Shown: positions 1-9,073 of the stretch, piece after piece
Layout of the letters: every line of letters starts with the position of its first letter
Position numbering within the stretch: the first letter of the stretch is position 1
Source of the DNA: Verrucomicrobiales bacterium
GTDB taxonomy: Bacteria; Verrucomicrobiota; Verrucomicrobiia; Verrucomicrobiales; DEV007
Assembly (NCBI GenBank): GCA_029940475.1
Contig: JAPYUT010000017.1
Location: 1 to 63,826 of the forward strand
Reading direction: 5' to 3'
DNA length: 63,826 nucleotides
Position numbers and translations under genes: made by a program
The notes under the pieces: generated by a model
Databases searched by the model: none
The model's input: only the letters and a program-made list of their open reading frames with translations
What the model was told of the DNA's origin: nothing

Positions 1-61
1 GATGTATAGATGCCGAACCATGACTGCTGTGCTATGTTAGTGGCAGCTTTGCTGATTGCCA

Positions 62-1045
62 ATGGATGACTTTGAACGTGAACTTGGTGGTGATTTACTG
101 GCTTCAGTTTCGCGCAGCTTCTACCTGTCGCTGAAAATGCTTCCCCGTGAAATCAGGGGCGCTGCCAGCCTGGGGTATCTCCTGGCGCGGGCGACTGACA
201 CCGTGGCGGATACGGATGCTGTTGTTGCCGGTGAAAGGTTACGGGTGCTCTCCGGGATGGCTGCAGCGGTTGCCGGCGATGGTGCTGTCCCGGATTTCAC
301 GCAATTACTTGCTATTCAGAGTGCCGGGAGTTGTAAAAATGGTGAGTTGGTCATTCTTCGAAGGTTTGCGTGTTGCCTTGAGTGGATGGGGAAAATGCCT
401 GCCTGGCAGGTTGAGGCGATAAGGCGCGTGGTGGCATCGGTTATCAGGGGGCAGAGGGATGATCTGCAGCGTTTTTCCGTGGAGAATCCCACAGCTTTGT
501 GCTCTGCAGGCGAACTTGAGCAGTATACCCATGATGTTGCCGGCTGTGTGGGAGTGTTCTGGACAGATCTTGGCTATGGTGCCTACGGGAAGCGTTTTGC
601 AAGGTTACCACGCAGGGAGATGGAGGAATTGGGGAAGAATTACGGCAAGGGTCTACAATTGTTGAATATCCTGCGTGATTTGCCTGAGGATTTGTTGTCG
701 GGGCGTTGTTACATACCGGGGGCGGATCCGGAGGGTGGAGGCAGGCTTATATGGGAAGGCAATGCAGCTCGCTGGAAGGAGCGGTGCAGGGAGTTACTTT
801 CTTCTGCCGGCAAATATATTGATGCGGTTAATTCCCGCCGACTGCGTCTCGCAACGGCTTTACCCGGCCTGATCGGGGCAAAGACCTTGAACCGGTTGGA
901 TTCAGCGGGTTGGAAAGAATTGCAGGCACGGGTCAAGCTGGAGCGTCCCGAAATAAAGCGATTGCTGACAAAAGGCTTGCTGGCGAGTGTCCGGCGGAAA
1001 AGCCTCGGTAAACAGCTTTACGAACTGCTTGCCACAGGCACTTAG
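62..1045 (+). CDS. Squalene/phytoene synthase family protein
   Basis: Predicted trans-isoprenyl diphosphate synthase (head-to-head condensation of two farnesyl or geranylgeranyl diphosphates), cytosolic or membrane-peripheral. The protein (about 327 aa, usual family length) starts with the family motif SRSFYLSLKMLP, then has the first Asp-rich motif DTVAD near residues 46-50 and the second DLPED near 206-210 within GKGLQLLNILRDLPED. The ATG at 62 is preferred to the in-frame TTG at 56; neither has an obvious Shine-Dalgarno sequence. The glutamine and LLNILRD context looks more like squalene synthase than plant-type phytoene synthase, so hopanoid or sterol precursor synthesis is plausible, but product specificity cannot be read from sequence. 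No hpnC, hpnE or squalene cyclase partner is in the window. The gene converges on rluD with a 42-base gap. Confidence 0.88.
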   Translation: MDDFERELGGDLLASVSRSFYLSLKMLPREIRGAASLGYLLARATDTVADTDAVVAGERLRVLSGMAAAVAGDGAVPDFTQLLAIQSAGSCKNGELVILRRFACCLEWMGKMPAWQVEAIRRVVASVIRGQRDDLQRFSVENPTALCSAGELEQYTHDVAGCVGVFWTDLGYGAYGKRFARLPRREMEELGKNYGKGLQLLNILRDLPEDLLSGRCYIPGADPEGGGRLIWEGNAARWKERCRELLSSAGKYIDAVNSRRLRLATALPGLIGAKTLNRLDSAGWKELQARVKLERPEIKRLLTKGLLASVRRKSLGKQLYELLATGT

Positions 1046-1087
1046 CTTGATCTCCTCATTTTGCCTGATGATGTTCGTGGACGGCCT

Positions 1088-1987
1088 TTATTCAATCCAT
1101 GGCTTGAATTCCGGCGGCGGTGAACTTTCAAATAAGAGAGGCTCATCGTTGACAGGGTGCGGGAACCCGAGTTTCCAGGCGTGAAGCATCAGGCGGGGGG
1201 CTGTTACTTTCTGCCTTGAAGGTCTTGCGTAAATAGGATCACCGAGGATTGGCGTGCCAAGGGATTTCATGTGAACCCTTATCTGGTGAGTCCTGCCGGT
1301 GAATATACGGCATTCCACGAGGCTTGCATCTCCTCGGGGACAACGCACGGAATATTCGGTAACCGCAGACTTGCCCCTTGGTGGCATTACGATTGCCATT
1401 TTTTGCCGGTCATTAGGGTTACGGGCAATGTTATTCTCAATCCTTCCCTGACTGGAGGGCGGGCGCCCGTTGACAACCGCAAGGTAAATTTTTGTCACTT
1501 TGCGTTCAGCGAAAGATTCGCAGAGACAGTGATGGGCAGTGTCCGACTTTGCGGCTACCAGGCAACCACTGGTATCTTTATCCAGGCGGTGAACTATTCC
1601 CGGTCGTTGCACTCCGCCGATTCCTGATAATGATTTACAGTGATGAAGAAGTGCATTCACGAGTGTGCCGCTGGGATTTCCAGCTGCCGGGTGAACAACA
1701 AGTCCGTGCGGCTTATTAATGACAATGATGTGTTCATCCTCATGGAGAACCTCAAGAGGGATGTTTTCAGGTTGTGCATCTGCAGTGACCGGATCGGGAA
1801 TGATGACGGAGATGAGATCTCCGGCTACAAGCAATCTGCCCGGTTTAGCGGCGCATCCGTTGAGGGTAATGTGCCCATCTTTGATCAGGGACTGGATGCG
1901 CGCTCGGGACATTTTCTCGAGCCTTGAGGCTATAAATCGATCAAGACGTTCTCCCTCAACGCTTTTACTTTTGAAGTTCAATTCCAT
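1088..1987 (-). CDS. rluD: RluA/RluD family 23S rRNA pseudouridine synthase
   Basis: Isomerises uridine to pseudouridine in structured RNA; RluD modifies helix 69 of 23S rRNA and RluA-type relatives modify other sites. The 299-aa protein has an N-terminal S4 RNA-binding domain (residues about 12-60, with ERLDRFIASRLEKMSRARIQ) followed by the catalytic domain containing GIVHRLDKDTSG, whose Asp is the family's catalytic residue, and a C-terminal RTHQIRVHMKSLG motif. The S4 domain plus length favours RluD over RluA, which lacks S4. ATG start, strongly supported by the S4 domain beginning immediately. The gene diverges from the kinase gene on the other strand. Confidence 0.93.
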   Translation of the reverse strand: MELNFKSKSVEGERLDRFIASRLEKMSRARIQSLIKDGHITLNGCAAKPGRLLVAGDLISVIIPDPVTADAQPENIPLEVLHEDEHIIVINKPHGLVVHPAAGNPSGTLVNALLHHCKSLSGIGGVQRPGIVHRLDKDTSGCLVAAKSDTAHHCLCESFAERKVTKIYLAVVNGRPPSSQGRIENNIARNPNDRQKMAIVMPPRGKSAVTEYSVRCPRGDASLVECRIFTGRTHQIRVHMKSLGTPILGDPIYARPSRQKVTAPRLMLHAWKLGFPHPVNDEPLLFESSPPPEFKPWIE

Positions 1988-2085
1988 GCCTGTTCTTTAT
2001 TCACCCTCGTTCGTTTGGAGAGGGTGCGCAATTCACTGCCCACAAGATTTTGCGATGGGTGCCTTGGGATGATAGGTTGACGGTG

Positions 2086-4494
2086 ATGGGTGCCCCTGAG
2101 AACCTGAAAAGATTGATGAACGCCTGCCCGACATGCGGCGAAGTCATTGATGTTTCGGCGTGCAGCCCTTATTCCAAGGTGCTTTGTCCCAATTGTAGAA
2201 CTCCTATCCGGGTGCGGGCAGAGTTTTTGCAGTTCAAGATAGAGGAGAAGATCGGGGAGGGTGGAATGAGCAGGGTGTTCCGCGCGATTGACCAGACCCT
2301 TGATCGTCAGGTTGCGCTCAAGATTCTTAATGCTGATTTCAGTAAAGACGCCAAACGCACTGAAGAGTTTGAGCGTGAGGCAAAAATCACCGCGGTAATC
2401 AGTCACCCGAATGTGGTCAAGGTCTATTCGGCAGGGCGTGACCAGGATCATTATTTCATTGCAATGGAACTGGTTGGAGGCGGTTCCCTCGATGAGCGCA
2501 TTCAGGAGGAGGGCGCATTGCCCGAGAACCGCGTCCTGGAAATTGCCGGGGAACTGGCTCAGGGTCTTTCTGCTGCGAATGATGCCGGGATGATTCACCG
2601 GGATATTAAACCCGGAAATATCCTGTTGTCAGAAGAAGGCACCTCTAAAATCGTGGATTTCGGTCTGGCGCGCATTTTAGAGAGTGTTGACCGGGATGAG
2701 GGTGAGATATGGGCGACTCCGTATTACGTGCCTCCGGAAAAACTCTATTTAAAAATGGAGGATTTCCGAAGTGATATTTATAGCCTGGGGGCAACCCTTT
2801 TTCATGCACTTGCCGGTCAGCCTCCCTATTCTGCAGATACTGCATCCATTGACGAGCTTAAGGCAATCAAGGATAAGGCAATCAGTCTTGAGATGTTCTC
2901 TCCGAATGTATCGGTAACAACCTGCGGGTTGATTGATCGGATGATGGAACGCAATCCAGAGGATCGCTATTCTTCCTATGCTGAGATGATTGAGCACCTG
3001 AGTTTTGCCCGCAAAAAGATTCTGGAAGGCGGTGCTGCCAAGATTGACGCAACAGGTAATCGCATGCAGCGCAGGGTTAACGAGCGCAATGCGCGGACGG
3101 CGGCACTGGTGATCCTTGGTGTTGTGGTCATTGCTCTTTGCGTTCGACTTGGTTTTTACTTTAACACTCCCGATTCTAATGATGTTGGCGTGAGCAGTGG
3201 AGTGGAGAGTGGCAGCGTTGTTTTAGAGGAGGGAACAAAGACCACTACCGAAAAGTTTAAGGACGCGCGCCAGATGCTGATTGCTACAGAATTTCAAGCT
3301 GCCGAGTCTGCATTCGATGACATTGCAAAGTCCAGTGCGACCCGGCAACCGACCGCGAACTGGGCGCTTTTCAATCAGGGTTTAAGCCTCTTGTTACAGG
3401 GTAAGCTCATCCGTGCACGTAGTGCCTTCGTGCGTCTTGAAAAGCAGGGAAATTTCTCTACAGAGGAGAGTAGCATCCCCCTTTGTCATTTCTTTTGCAA
3501 AGCGGGTGAATTGTTGGGCAGTGAACTCCCGGTATTGTTGGAACACAGGAAGGAATTCAGTGAGGAGAGCTCAGAAGCATTGTTCTTTCTTGCCTGCGGG
3601 GTGAAGAACTGGGAGATGGGTGCATTTGTCGCTTCACAGGGATATTTTCGTGCCTTCCGTGATGTCAATCCATCGGAGGATTCCGTATGGATCAGTGACT
3701 TTAAGAAGTTGCTCAGTCCTTATCTGCATGATCTTGACAAGCTTCAACTTTTCCCGGCCTTTGACCGGAATGCCGACTATGAGGAATCGTTGGTGGCGCT
3801 CGGGAAATCAAACAAGCTTTACGGGGAACTCGAAATGGATGGGCTCAGGAAACGTATTCGAAAGCGAATCGGTCGTTTAGAGGATGCCGTCAATATGCTC
3901 GAGATTGAGCACAAGAAGGCCGAGGCTGAGAAGATAGTAAAACTTAAAGCATTCGAGTCGCATCGCATTGCGGTATTATTGGCTACGATCGCGCCCTTCC
4001 AGGAGAACCGACAGTTTAATATGGGCATCAAGATGCTTGAGGAGGAAAAGTTTGAGCATCCGCTTCTTAAGCAACGCCATGCCGATGAGCTTTATATATG
4101 GCAGGCATCGGAGACATTCATTGATACCCTGATTGCCGACCTTAACCACTTCGGTTATACGGGAATGGTGACCGAGATTTCAGGATTAAAACGTCCGTTA
4201 AAGATTATCGCCGCCGATCATATTCAGTTGACCCATCAGTTTGGTGCGGCACAAGGGGAGGGTAAAATCCCCTTTGATCAACTTACAGGAAGATCGTTAC
4301 TGTTGATGGCTGAGCGACTTTCACAGAATTTTCTGAAGATACCCGCCGATTATCTCTCAAGACAGGAGAACATGGCATTGTTTGCCTACATGATCGAGGA
4401 TTGGGAGGTGGCAAAATCGGCAGGTGAAAAGATAAAAGGGGACTTTTTTCACGGGTTATGGTCCCGGATCTTCGTGCCCGAGCGCCGTTTCTGA
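2086..4494 (+). CDS. Membrane Ser/Thr protein kinase with N-terminal zinc ribbon and C-terminal extension
   Basis: Hanks-type protein kinase predicted to sit in the inner membrane. From the ATG at 2086 (alternatives TTG 2050 and ATG 2116): a Cys4 zinc ribbon (CPTCG then CPNC) near residues 12-40, a complete kinase domain near 49-315 with GEGGMS glycine loop, VALK lysine, HRDIKPGN catalytic loop near 171, DFGLA near 191 and PPE in place of APE, then one transmembrane helix near 339-360 and about 440 residues with helical, TPR-like character and a charged coiled-coil stretch. All catalytic residues are present, so it should be active. The kinase would be cytoplasmic and the long tail periplasmic. 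It is followed 28 bases later by a ClpX-like ATPase and then a cyclase-like gene in the same direction. Substrate unknown. Confidence 0.9.
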   Translation: MGAPENLKRLMNACPTCGEVIDVSACSPYSKVLCPNCRTPIRVRAEFLQFKIEEKIGEGGMSRVFRAIDQTLDRQVALKILNADFSKDAKRTEEFEREAKITAVISHPNVVKVYSAGRDQDHYFIAMELVGGGSLDERIQEEGALPENRVLEIAGELAQGLSAANDAGMIHRDIKPGNILLSEEGTSKIVDFGLARILESVDRDEGEIWATPYYVPPEKLYLKMEDFRSDIYSLGATLFHALAGQPPYSADTASIDELKAIKDKAISLEMFSPNVSVTTCGLIDRMMERNPEDRYSSYAEMIEHLSFARKKILEGGAAKIDATGNRMQRRVNERNARTAALVILGVVVIALCVRLGFYFNTPDSNDVGVSSGVESGSVVLEEGTKTTTEKFKDARQMLIATEFQAAESAFDDIAKSSATRQPTANWALFNQGLSLLLQGKLIRARSAFVRLEKQGNFSTEESSIPLCHFFCKAGELLGSELPVLLEHRKEFSEESSEALFFLACGVKNWEMGAFVASQGYFRAFRDVNPSEDSVWISDFKKLLSPYLHDLDKLQLFPAFDRNADYEESLVALGKSNKLYGELEMDGLRKRIRKRIGRLEDAVNMLEIEHKKAEAEKIVKLKAFESHRIAVLLATIAPFQENRQFNMGIKMLEEEKFEHPLLKQRHADELYIWQASETFIDTLIADLNHFGYTGMVTEISGLKRPLKIIAADHIQLTHQFGAAQGEGKIPFDQLTGRSLLLMAERLSQNFLKIPADYLSRQENMALFAYMIEDWEVAKSAGEKIKGDFFHGLWSRIFVPERRF

Positions 4495-4522
4495 TATTTT
4501 TTCTGGTCGGTGCCTTGAGACA

Positions 4523-6169
4523 ATGGATCATCTGTTTGATAGTGCTGGTTCAATGAGTGAAAAGGAGAATGATCCCCCAGTGCCTACACCTGATGAAATT
4601 TCACAGAAACTTTCCGATTTTCTGAAAGAAAACTTTGGTGGAGCAGTTGACTTTACAGCAATGCCGGACACACCGGAAGTGCAGGAGGATTCTGAACCTC
4701 CGGATGAAGTTGGTGAAGTAGTGGACCTGCTCGATTTCAATCATCGCCCGCGGGATATCAAATCTCACCTGGATCGTTTTGTCATTCGTCAGGATGAGGC
4801 CAAGAAAGCGTTATCGATTGCAGTTTGTGACCATTATAATCACGCAAAATATCTGCGTCGATTAAGGGAAGAAGATCCGGATCGTGCCGCTACTGTTGAG
4901 TTTGCCAAGCAGAATGTCATAGTTGTTGGTCCGACGGGCGTCGGCAAGACTTACCTGGTAAAGCATATTGCCGATCTTATCGGTGTTCCTTTCGTCAAGG
5001 CCGATGCCACCAAGTTCAGCGAGACAGGATACGTGGGAGGTGATGTTGATGACCTTGTGCGTGAGTTGGTGCAACGGGCTGGAGGCGACGTCAATCTCGC
5101 TGAGCATGGTATTATTTATATCGATGAGATCGATAAGCTGGCCAGTCATGGTAATTCCATGGGCAGAGATGTCAGCGGACGTGGTGTCCAGACGGCTCTT
5201 TTAACACTCATGGAGGAAACTGAAGTGCCGGTGCGCAATCCGATGGATATCCAGTCCCAGATGCAGGCGGCTTTTGATTTAAAGGGCGGCAAGGTTGGGC
5301 GCAGGACGGTTAATACACGTCACATCCTGTTTATTGTAAGTGGAGCCTTTTCAGGGCTTGAAAAAATCGTGCAGAAGCGTCTCAGCAAGGGGGCTATCGG
5401 GTTTGGTGCCGAGACTGCTGATATACCAATGGATAATGAATTATTTCGTCACGTGGGGACCCAGGATTTCATTGATTACGGTTTCGAGGCGGAGTTTATC
5501 GGCCGGTTGCCTATTCGTGTGGTTTGCGAGCATCTAGATGCCGGAGATCTTCTGGAGATTATGTTGAACTCGGAGGGCAGCTTGCTGCGGCAGTATGAGC
5601 AGGAATTTGCAGCATATGGAATACAGTTCAAGTTTGAGCGCAAGGCCCTCAAGATTATTGCTGACCGGGCGGTTGAGGAAAAAACGGGTGCCCGGGGACT
5701 TCTCACAGTCTGTGAGCGTGCGTTGCGTGACTTTAAGTTTGAGTTACCGGGTACAGCAGTGAGCGAGTTGAATGTGGATGTCGAGTTTTTGGAGAACCCA
5801 GCGGTGGTTCTCGAGCATTATCGCAAATTGGGAAGTCAGGTTAGCGCTGAACAGGTGGGCAAGGAAGTCTCCCTGTTTGCTTCGGAATTTGAGAGGCAGC
5901 ACGGAGTTGCACTGATTTTTGAGGATGATGCCGTGACTGCTATCAGTGAACGGGCTATGGTCAAAGGTGAGAGTGCGCTTCAGACATGTAATTTACTGTT
6001 CAAGGATTTCCAGTTCGGGCTTAAATTAATCCAGAAGAATACCGGGCGTTGCGAGTTTACCATTAACTCAGATACTATTAACGATCCGGATGCTTTCCTT
6101 AGCGATATTGTGGTGAAATCCTACCGTGATGCGGAAGGGGAAGAATCAGCGCAGCAACCCGTGAGCTAG
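4523..6169 (+). CDS. ClpX-like AAA+ unfoldase lacking the zinc-binding domain
   Basis: AAA+ ATPase related to ClpX, predicted to unfold protein substrates in the cytoplasm. Visible motifs: Walker A GPTGVGKT near residue 136, pore loop GYVG near 169, Walker B IIYIDEID near 198-203, the ClpX-like ILFIVSGAF strand, an IGFGAE loop near 292 matching the IGF motif with which ClpX docks on ClpP, and sensor region AEFIGRLP. The N-terminus has no cysteine pair, so the ClpX zinc-binding adaptor domain is absent and replaced by about 60 acidic residues. After the normal small subdomain (KTGARGL) about 100 further residues resemble a second, diverged copy of that subdomain. At 548 aa it is longer than ClpX (about 420). 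The start could be ATG 4553 instead. It ends 3 bases before the next gene, so co-translation is likely. A ClpP partner is not in the window. Confidence 0.85.
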   Translation: MDHLFDSAGSMSEKENDPPVPTPDEISQKLSDFLKENFGGAVDFTAMPDTPEVQEDSEPPDEVGEVVDLLDFNHRPRDIKSHLDRFVIRQDEAKKALSIAVCDHYNHAKYLRRLREEDPDRAATVEFAKQNVIVVGPTGVGKTYLVKHIADLIGVPFVKADATKFSETGYVGGDVDDLVRELVQRAGGDVNLAEHGIIYIDEIDKLASHGNSMGRDVSGRGVQTALLTLMEETEVPVRNPMDIQSQMQAAFDLKGGKVGRRTVNTRHILFIVSGAFSGLEKIVQKRLSKGAIGFGAETADIPMDNELFRHVGTQDFIDYGFEAEFIGRLPIRVVCEHLDAGDLLEIMLNSEGSLLRQYEQEFAAYGIQFKFERKALKIIADRAVEEKTGARGLLTVCERALRDFKFELPGTAVSELNVDVEFLENPAVVLEHYRKLGSQVSAEQVGKEVSLFASEFERQHGVALIFEDDAVTAISERAMVKGESALQTCNLLFKDFQFGLKLIQKNTGRCEFTINSDTINDPDAFLSDIVVKSYRDAEGEESAQQPVS

Positions 6170-6172
6170 ATC

Positions 6173-7408
6173 ATGTGGCGCTATATTGCAGCCGGTGGTT
6201 TGATCGGATTATTCACGAGCCTTATTGTGCTGGGGTTCTATGAAGCCGGATCTTTCCACTGGTTAGCGGTTTATCTTCACGGTTGCTATGCCGGAATTCC
6301 GCTACTGAGTATTTCCGGATCCCCGTCACTTTCATCCCCCCTGCAGTATGGGGCTATCATTGTCACTGCTTTCGGTATCGCGGGTCTTGCTGTTGATACA
6401 GTTCGGCCAATGTTCAAGTTTATTGTGATGTTTGCGGCAATATTTGTCATTGTTGCGACGGCTCCTGTGTTGGCGATGTATGGTGTCCTTTTTGAGCCTG
6501 TCTCGGTATGTACAACTGCGGTGATGGCCGGTGTCACCGGCCTGCTCTTTGCGCAGACGGAATCCGGCCGGCGAAAACTCCTGTTCCTGCAGGTTATAGG
6601 AAAGCGTGTCTCAAGACAGGTGATGGTCGACCTTGCCCGTAGGCCGTTCGGGGTCAGTATTAACGGGGAGAATCGTGCAGTTACTGTGTTGGTGTGCAGG
6701 ATCGTCAATTGTTCTGATCTATGTCGCAACCTGCGTACCCGGGAGGCGATTAATTTGTTTAATCACTTTCTCAGGAAAGCTTCGGAATTTCTGCTTGGGC
6801 GGGGCGCTTATCTGGACGAGTGGGGACCTGATGGAGTGAGGTTTTATTTTGGATTGCCGCTAGCCGATGAAGGCCATGCTGATGCAGCGTGTTGCGCTGC
6901 TTTTGACCTTAAGGTTTACTTGGAAAAAGTCGGGCGGGAATGTGAGGATCAATGGCAGGAGCATGTGCAGTGTGGGATTGCCGTGGTTTCCGGAGAGATG
7001 ACCGTGGGTCTCTGTGGCAGCGGATCTTTCACGCGTTTCAGTGCACTGGGTAAACAGCCCGACCTTGCCCGCAGGCTGTGCGAATTGAGTTTGAATTACG
7101 GGCCTACGGTTCTCGTGTCGGGCAATACGTTGCGGCAGGTGAGAGAGCAAATGGAGTTTCGCTTGATTGAAATGTTTTATCAGGAGGAGGATAAGCCCGC
7201 TATCGAGGTTCATGAACTACTGACTGTGAGTGGTGAACTGGCAGATGATGAGGTAATGCGCCGGGATGCGTTCAGTCGTGGATTTGCAAGTTTCCGGGAA
7301 GGTGATTACGTTTCTGCTCTTGAGCATTTTGAGACGGCCAGATGCCCCTCGGGAACTGATCGAGCGTTGGAATATTATACAATACTGGCGAAGCAGAAAA
7401 TTGAGTAA
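6173..7408 (+). CDS. Membrane protein with degenerate class III adenylate/guanylate cyclase domain
   Basis: 411 aa. Residues 1-130 hold about four hydrophobic segments; residues about 165-310 align by eye with the class III nucleotide cyclase catalytic domain, and the C-terminus (FREGDYVSALEHFETA) resembles a TPR-type helix pair. Key catalytic positions are altered: the first metal-binding Asp of the usual FADI motif is Arg176 (VLVCRI), the second Asp is kept (PDG, D220), the base-recognising Asp of GDTVN is Lys294 (LGKQPD), and the transition-state Asn is Asp297, while the following Arg is kept. I infer that it is inactive or has changed activity, perhaps acting as a nucleotide sensor. It starts 3 bases after the ClpX-like gene, so the two probably form an operon. 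Confidence 0.75.
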   Translation: MWRYIAAGGLIGLFTSLIVLGFYEAGSFHWLAVYLHGCYAGIPLLSISGSPSLSSPLQYGAIIVTAFGIAGLAVDTVRPMFKFIVMFAAIFVIVATAPVLAMYGVLFEPVSVCTTAVMAGVTGLLFAQTESGRRKLLFLQVIGKRVSRQVMVDLARRPFGVSINGENRAVTVLVCRIVNCSDLCRNLRTREAINLFNHFLRKASEFLLGRGAYLDEWGPDGVRFYFGLPLADEGHADAACCAAFDLKVYLEKVGRECEDQWQEHVQCGIAVVSGEMTVGLCGSGSFTRFSALGKQPDLARRLCELSLNYGPTVLVSGNTLRQVREQMEFRLIEMFYQEEDKPAIEVHELLTVSGELADDEVMRRDAFSRGFASFREGDYVSALEHFETARCPSGTDRALEYYTILAKQKIE

Positions 7409-7469
7409 GGTAATGATTCAGATAATAAAGTTGGACACGCGGATTTGACCATTCGCCTTTAGCACACCT

Positions 7470-8084
7470 ATGGCCCGTATAGATTTTCCCGAAGAGGTTA
7501 AACTGCTAATCGCACACTTGAAGCGCCTGCCCGGGGTCGGACCGAAGAGCGCGGAAAGGATTGCCGTTTGGCTGATTGCAAGGGATGGCGGCTTTAGTGA
7601 TGACCTGGCAAAGGCGATAATGCTTTCGGGGGAAGTTATAAAGGACTGCCGGATCTGCGGGTTTTTTGAGAGTTCTGTAATTGGTTGTGAATTGTGTGCT
7701 GATTTGCAACGGGATACAACGATGATCTGTGTGGTTGAGCAACCGACAGATGTCCTGCCACTGGAAAGAACCGGGGCGTTCAAGGGTAGTTATCATTGCC
7801 TTGGGGGGCGTATCGCGCCGCTTGATGACATTGCGCCGGAGGATTTGAGGATCGATTCTCTGGTTTCCCGTATAGCCGGGGGATGCGTATCTGAAGTTAT
7901 TCTTGGTGTTGGTTCGGACGTGGAGGGAGAAGCAACTGCCAATTACCTTGCCGAATTACTTGCCACGGGATTCCCTGATCTGACAGTTACGCGGCTTGCT
8001 CAGGGACTTCCGGCAGGCGGTGGGCTGGACAATGCCGATGAATTGACACTGTACCGGGCATTGGATGGTCGGCGCCGACTTTAA
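7470..8084 (+). CDS. recR: Recombination mediator RecR
   Basis: RecR works with RecF/RecO to load RecA on gapped single-stranded DNA. The 204-aa protein has the family order: N-terminal helix-hairpin-helix (LPGVGPKSAERIA), Cys4 zinc finger (CRICGFFES...CELC), Toprim domain (ICVVEQPTDV, then GSYHCLGGRIAPLD) and C-terminal Walker-B-like segment (LARGLPAGG-type, here LAQGLPAGGGLDNADELTLYRAL). Length is typical. ATG start at 7470 directly precedes the conserved N-terminus. It is followed closely by lipA, and the AddAB nuclease-helicase lies 9 kb downstream, so both recombination entry routes appear to be available. Confidence 0.96.
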   Translation: MARIDFPEEVKLLIAHLKRLPGVGPKSAERIAVWLIARDGGFSDDLAKAIMLSGEVIKDCRICGFFESSVIGCELCADLQRDTTMICVVEQPTDVLPLERTGAFKGSYHCLGGRIAPLDDIAPEDLRIDSLVSRIAGGCVSEVILGVGSDVEGEATANYLAELLATGFPDLTVTRLAQGLPAGGGLDNADELTLYRALDGRRRL

Positions 8085-8133
8085 GCTGCTGCCGTTTGCC
8101 AAACCGTCCACGGGCTTTACACTGGATTGCGTC

Positions 8134-9036
8134 ATGGTATGTAAAACCGATTCCGCATTACAGCGTGAGAGAAAACCGGAGTGGATTAAAGTCCGGTTAC
8201 CGAGTGATCCTGTATTCTGGTCAACCAAGGGACTGGTAGATGACCTGAAGCTACATACGGTTTGCGAGGAGGCACAGTGTCCCAATCGCTGGGAATGCTG
8301 GAGCAGTGGCACAGCAACTTTCATGATCGCCGGTGACCGTTGCACCCGTGCCTGCGGATTCTGCGCGGTGAAGACAGCAAAGCCATTCGCCCTTGAGGAG
8401 GACGAACCGCAACGTGTTGCGGAGGCGACTAAACGGCTTGGCTTGAAGCATGTTGTCATTACGGCGGTTGCAAGGGATGACATTGCTGACGGCGGGGCAG
8501 AGCACTTTGCCCTGACGGTTGAAGCGACGCGGGCGACCAACCCAGGGATTGTCATTGAGATACTGGTTCCGGATTTTAATGGTAAGGATGACGCTCTTGA
8601 GGTTTGCATGGCCTCCCAACCGCATATATTCAACCATAACATTGAGACCGTTGAGCGCCTTACATCACTGGTGCGTTCTCGTGCGCGCTATGGACGTTCA
8701 CTCGATGTCCTGAAAAAAGCCAAGGATATTGCCGTGGCGAGTGGAGCAAAGGTAGCCATTAAAAGCGGCATGATGCTGGGGCTCGGGGAAACCGAGCAGG
8801 AGGTATGCAAGGCGATGGATGATCTGCTTGAGCATAATGTTACGGTGCTGACCCTCGGGCAGTATTTACGACCATCTGCAAGCCATCTTCCGGTGGTCGA
8901 ATACATTCATCCTGAACAGTTTTTTCGCCTCAAGGAAATTGCTGAAGAGAAGGGTTTTCGTCATGTGGCCTCAGGACCCCTGGTCAGGAGTTCGTATCAT
9001 GCGGCTGACTTCAAGCCTGAGCTTGATGTTCTCTAG
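8134..9036 (+). CDS. lipA: Lipoyl synthase LipA
   Basis: Radical SAM enzyme that inserts two sulfurs into protein-bound octanoyl groups to make lipoyl cofactor. The auxiliary cluster motif CEEAQCPNRWECW (Cys44, 49, 55), the radical SAM motif CTRACGFC (Cys70, 74, 77) and the C-terminal RSSYHA containing the serine ligand are all present. The open frame extends to an ATG at 8065 inside recR, but the ATG at 8134 gives about 300 aa and places the conserved RKPEWIKVRLP block near the N-terminus as in the family, so I prefer it. The gap to recR is then 49 bases. No lipB is in the window. Confidence 0.95.
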   Translation: MVCKTDSALQRERKPEWIKVRLPSDPVFWSTKGLVDDLKLHTVCEEAQCPNRWECWSSGTATFMIAGDRCTRACGFCAVKTAKPFALEEDEPQRVAEATKRLGLKHVVITAVARDDIADGGAEHFALTVEATRATNPGIVIEILVPDFNGKDDALEVCMASQPHIFNHNIETVERLTSLVRSRARYGRSLDVLKKAKDIAVASGAKVAIKSGMMLGLGETEQEVCKAMDDLLEHNVTVLTLGQYLRPSASHLPVVEYIHPEQFFRLKEIAEEKGFRHVASGPLVRSSYHAADFKPELDVL

Positions 9037-9073
9037 AGGGTGGGATCAAGGCTGGATATTTCTCCATTGCCAT

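Noticed and set aside
7956-8642. 228-residue minus-strand open frame opposite lipA
   Set aside because: lipA is unmistakable on the plus strand; the antisense frame is a compositional shadow.
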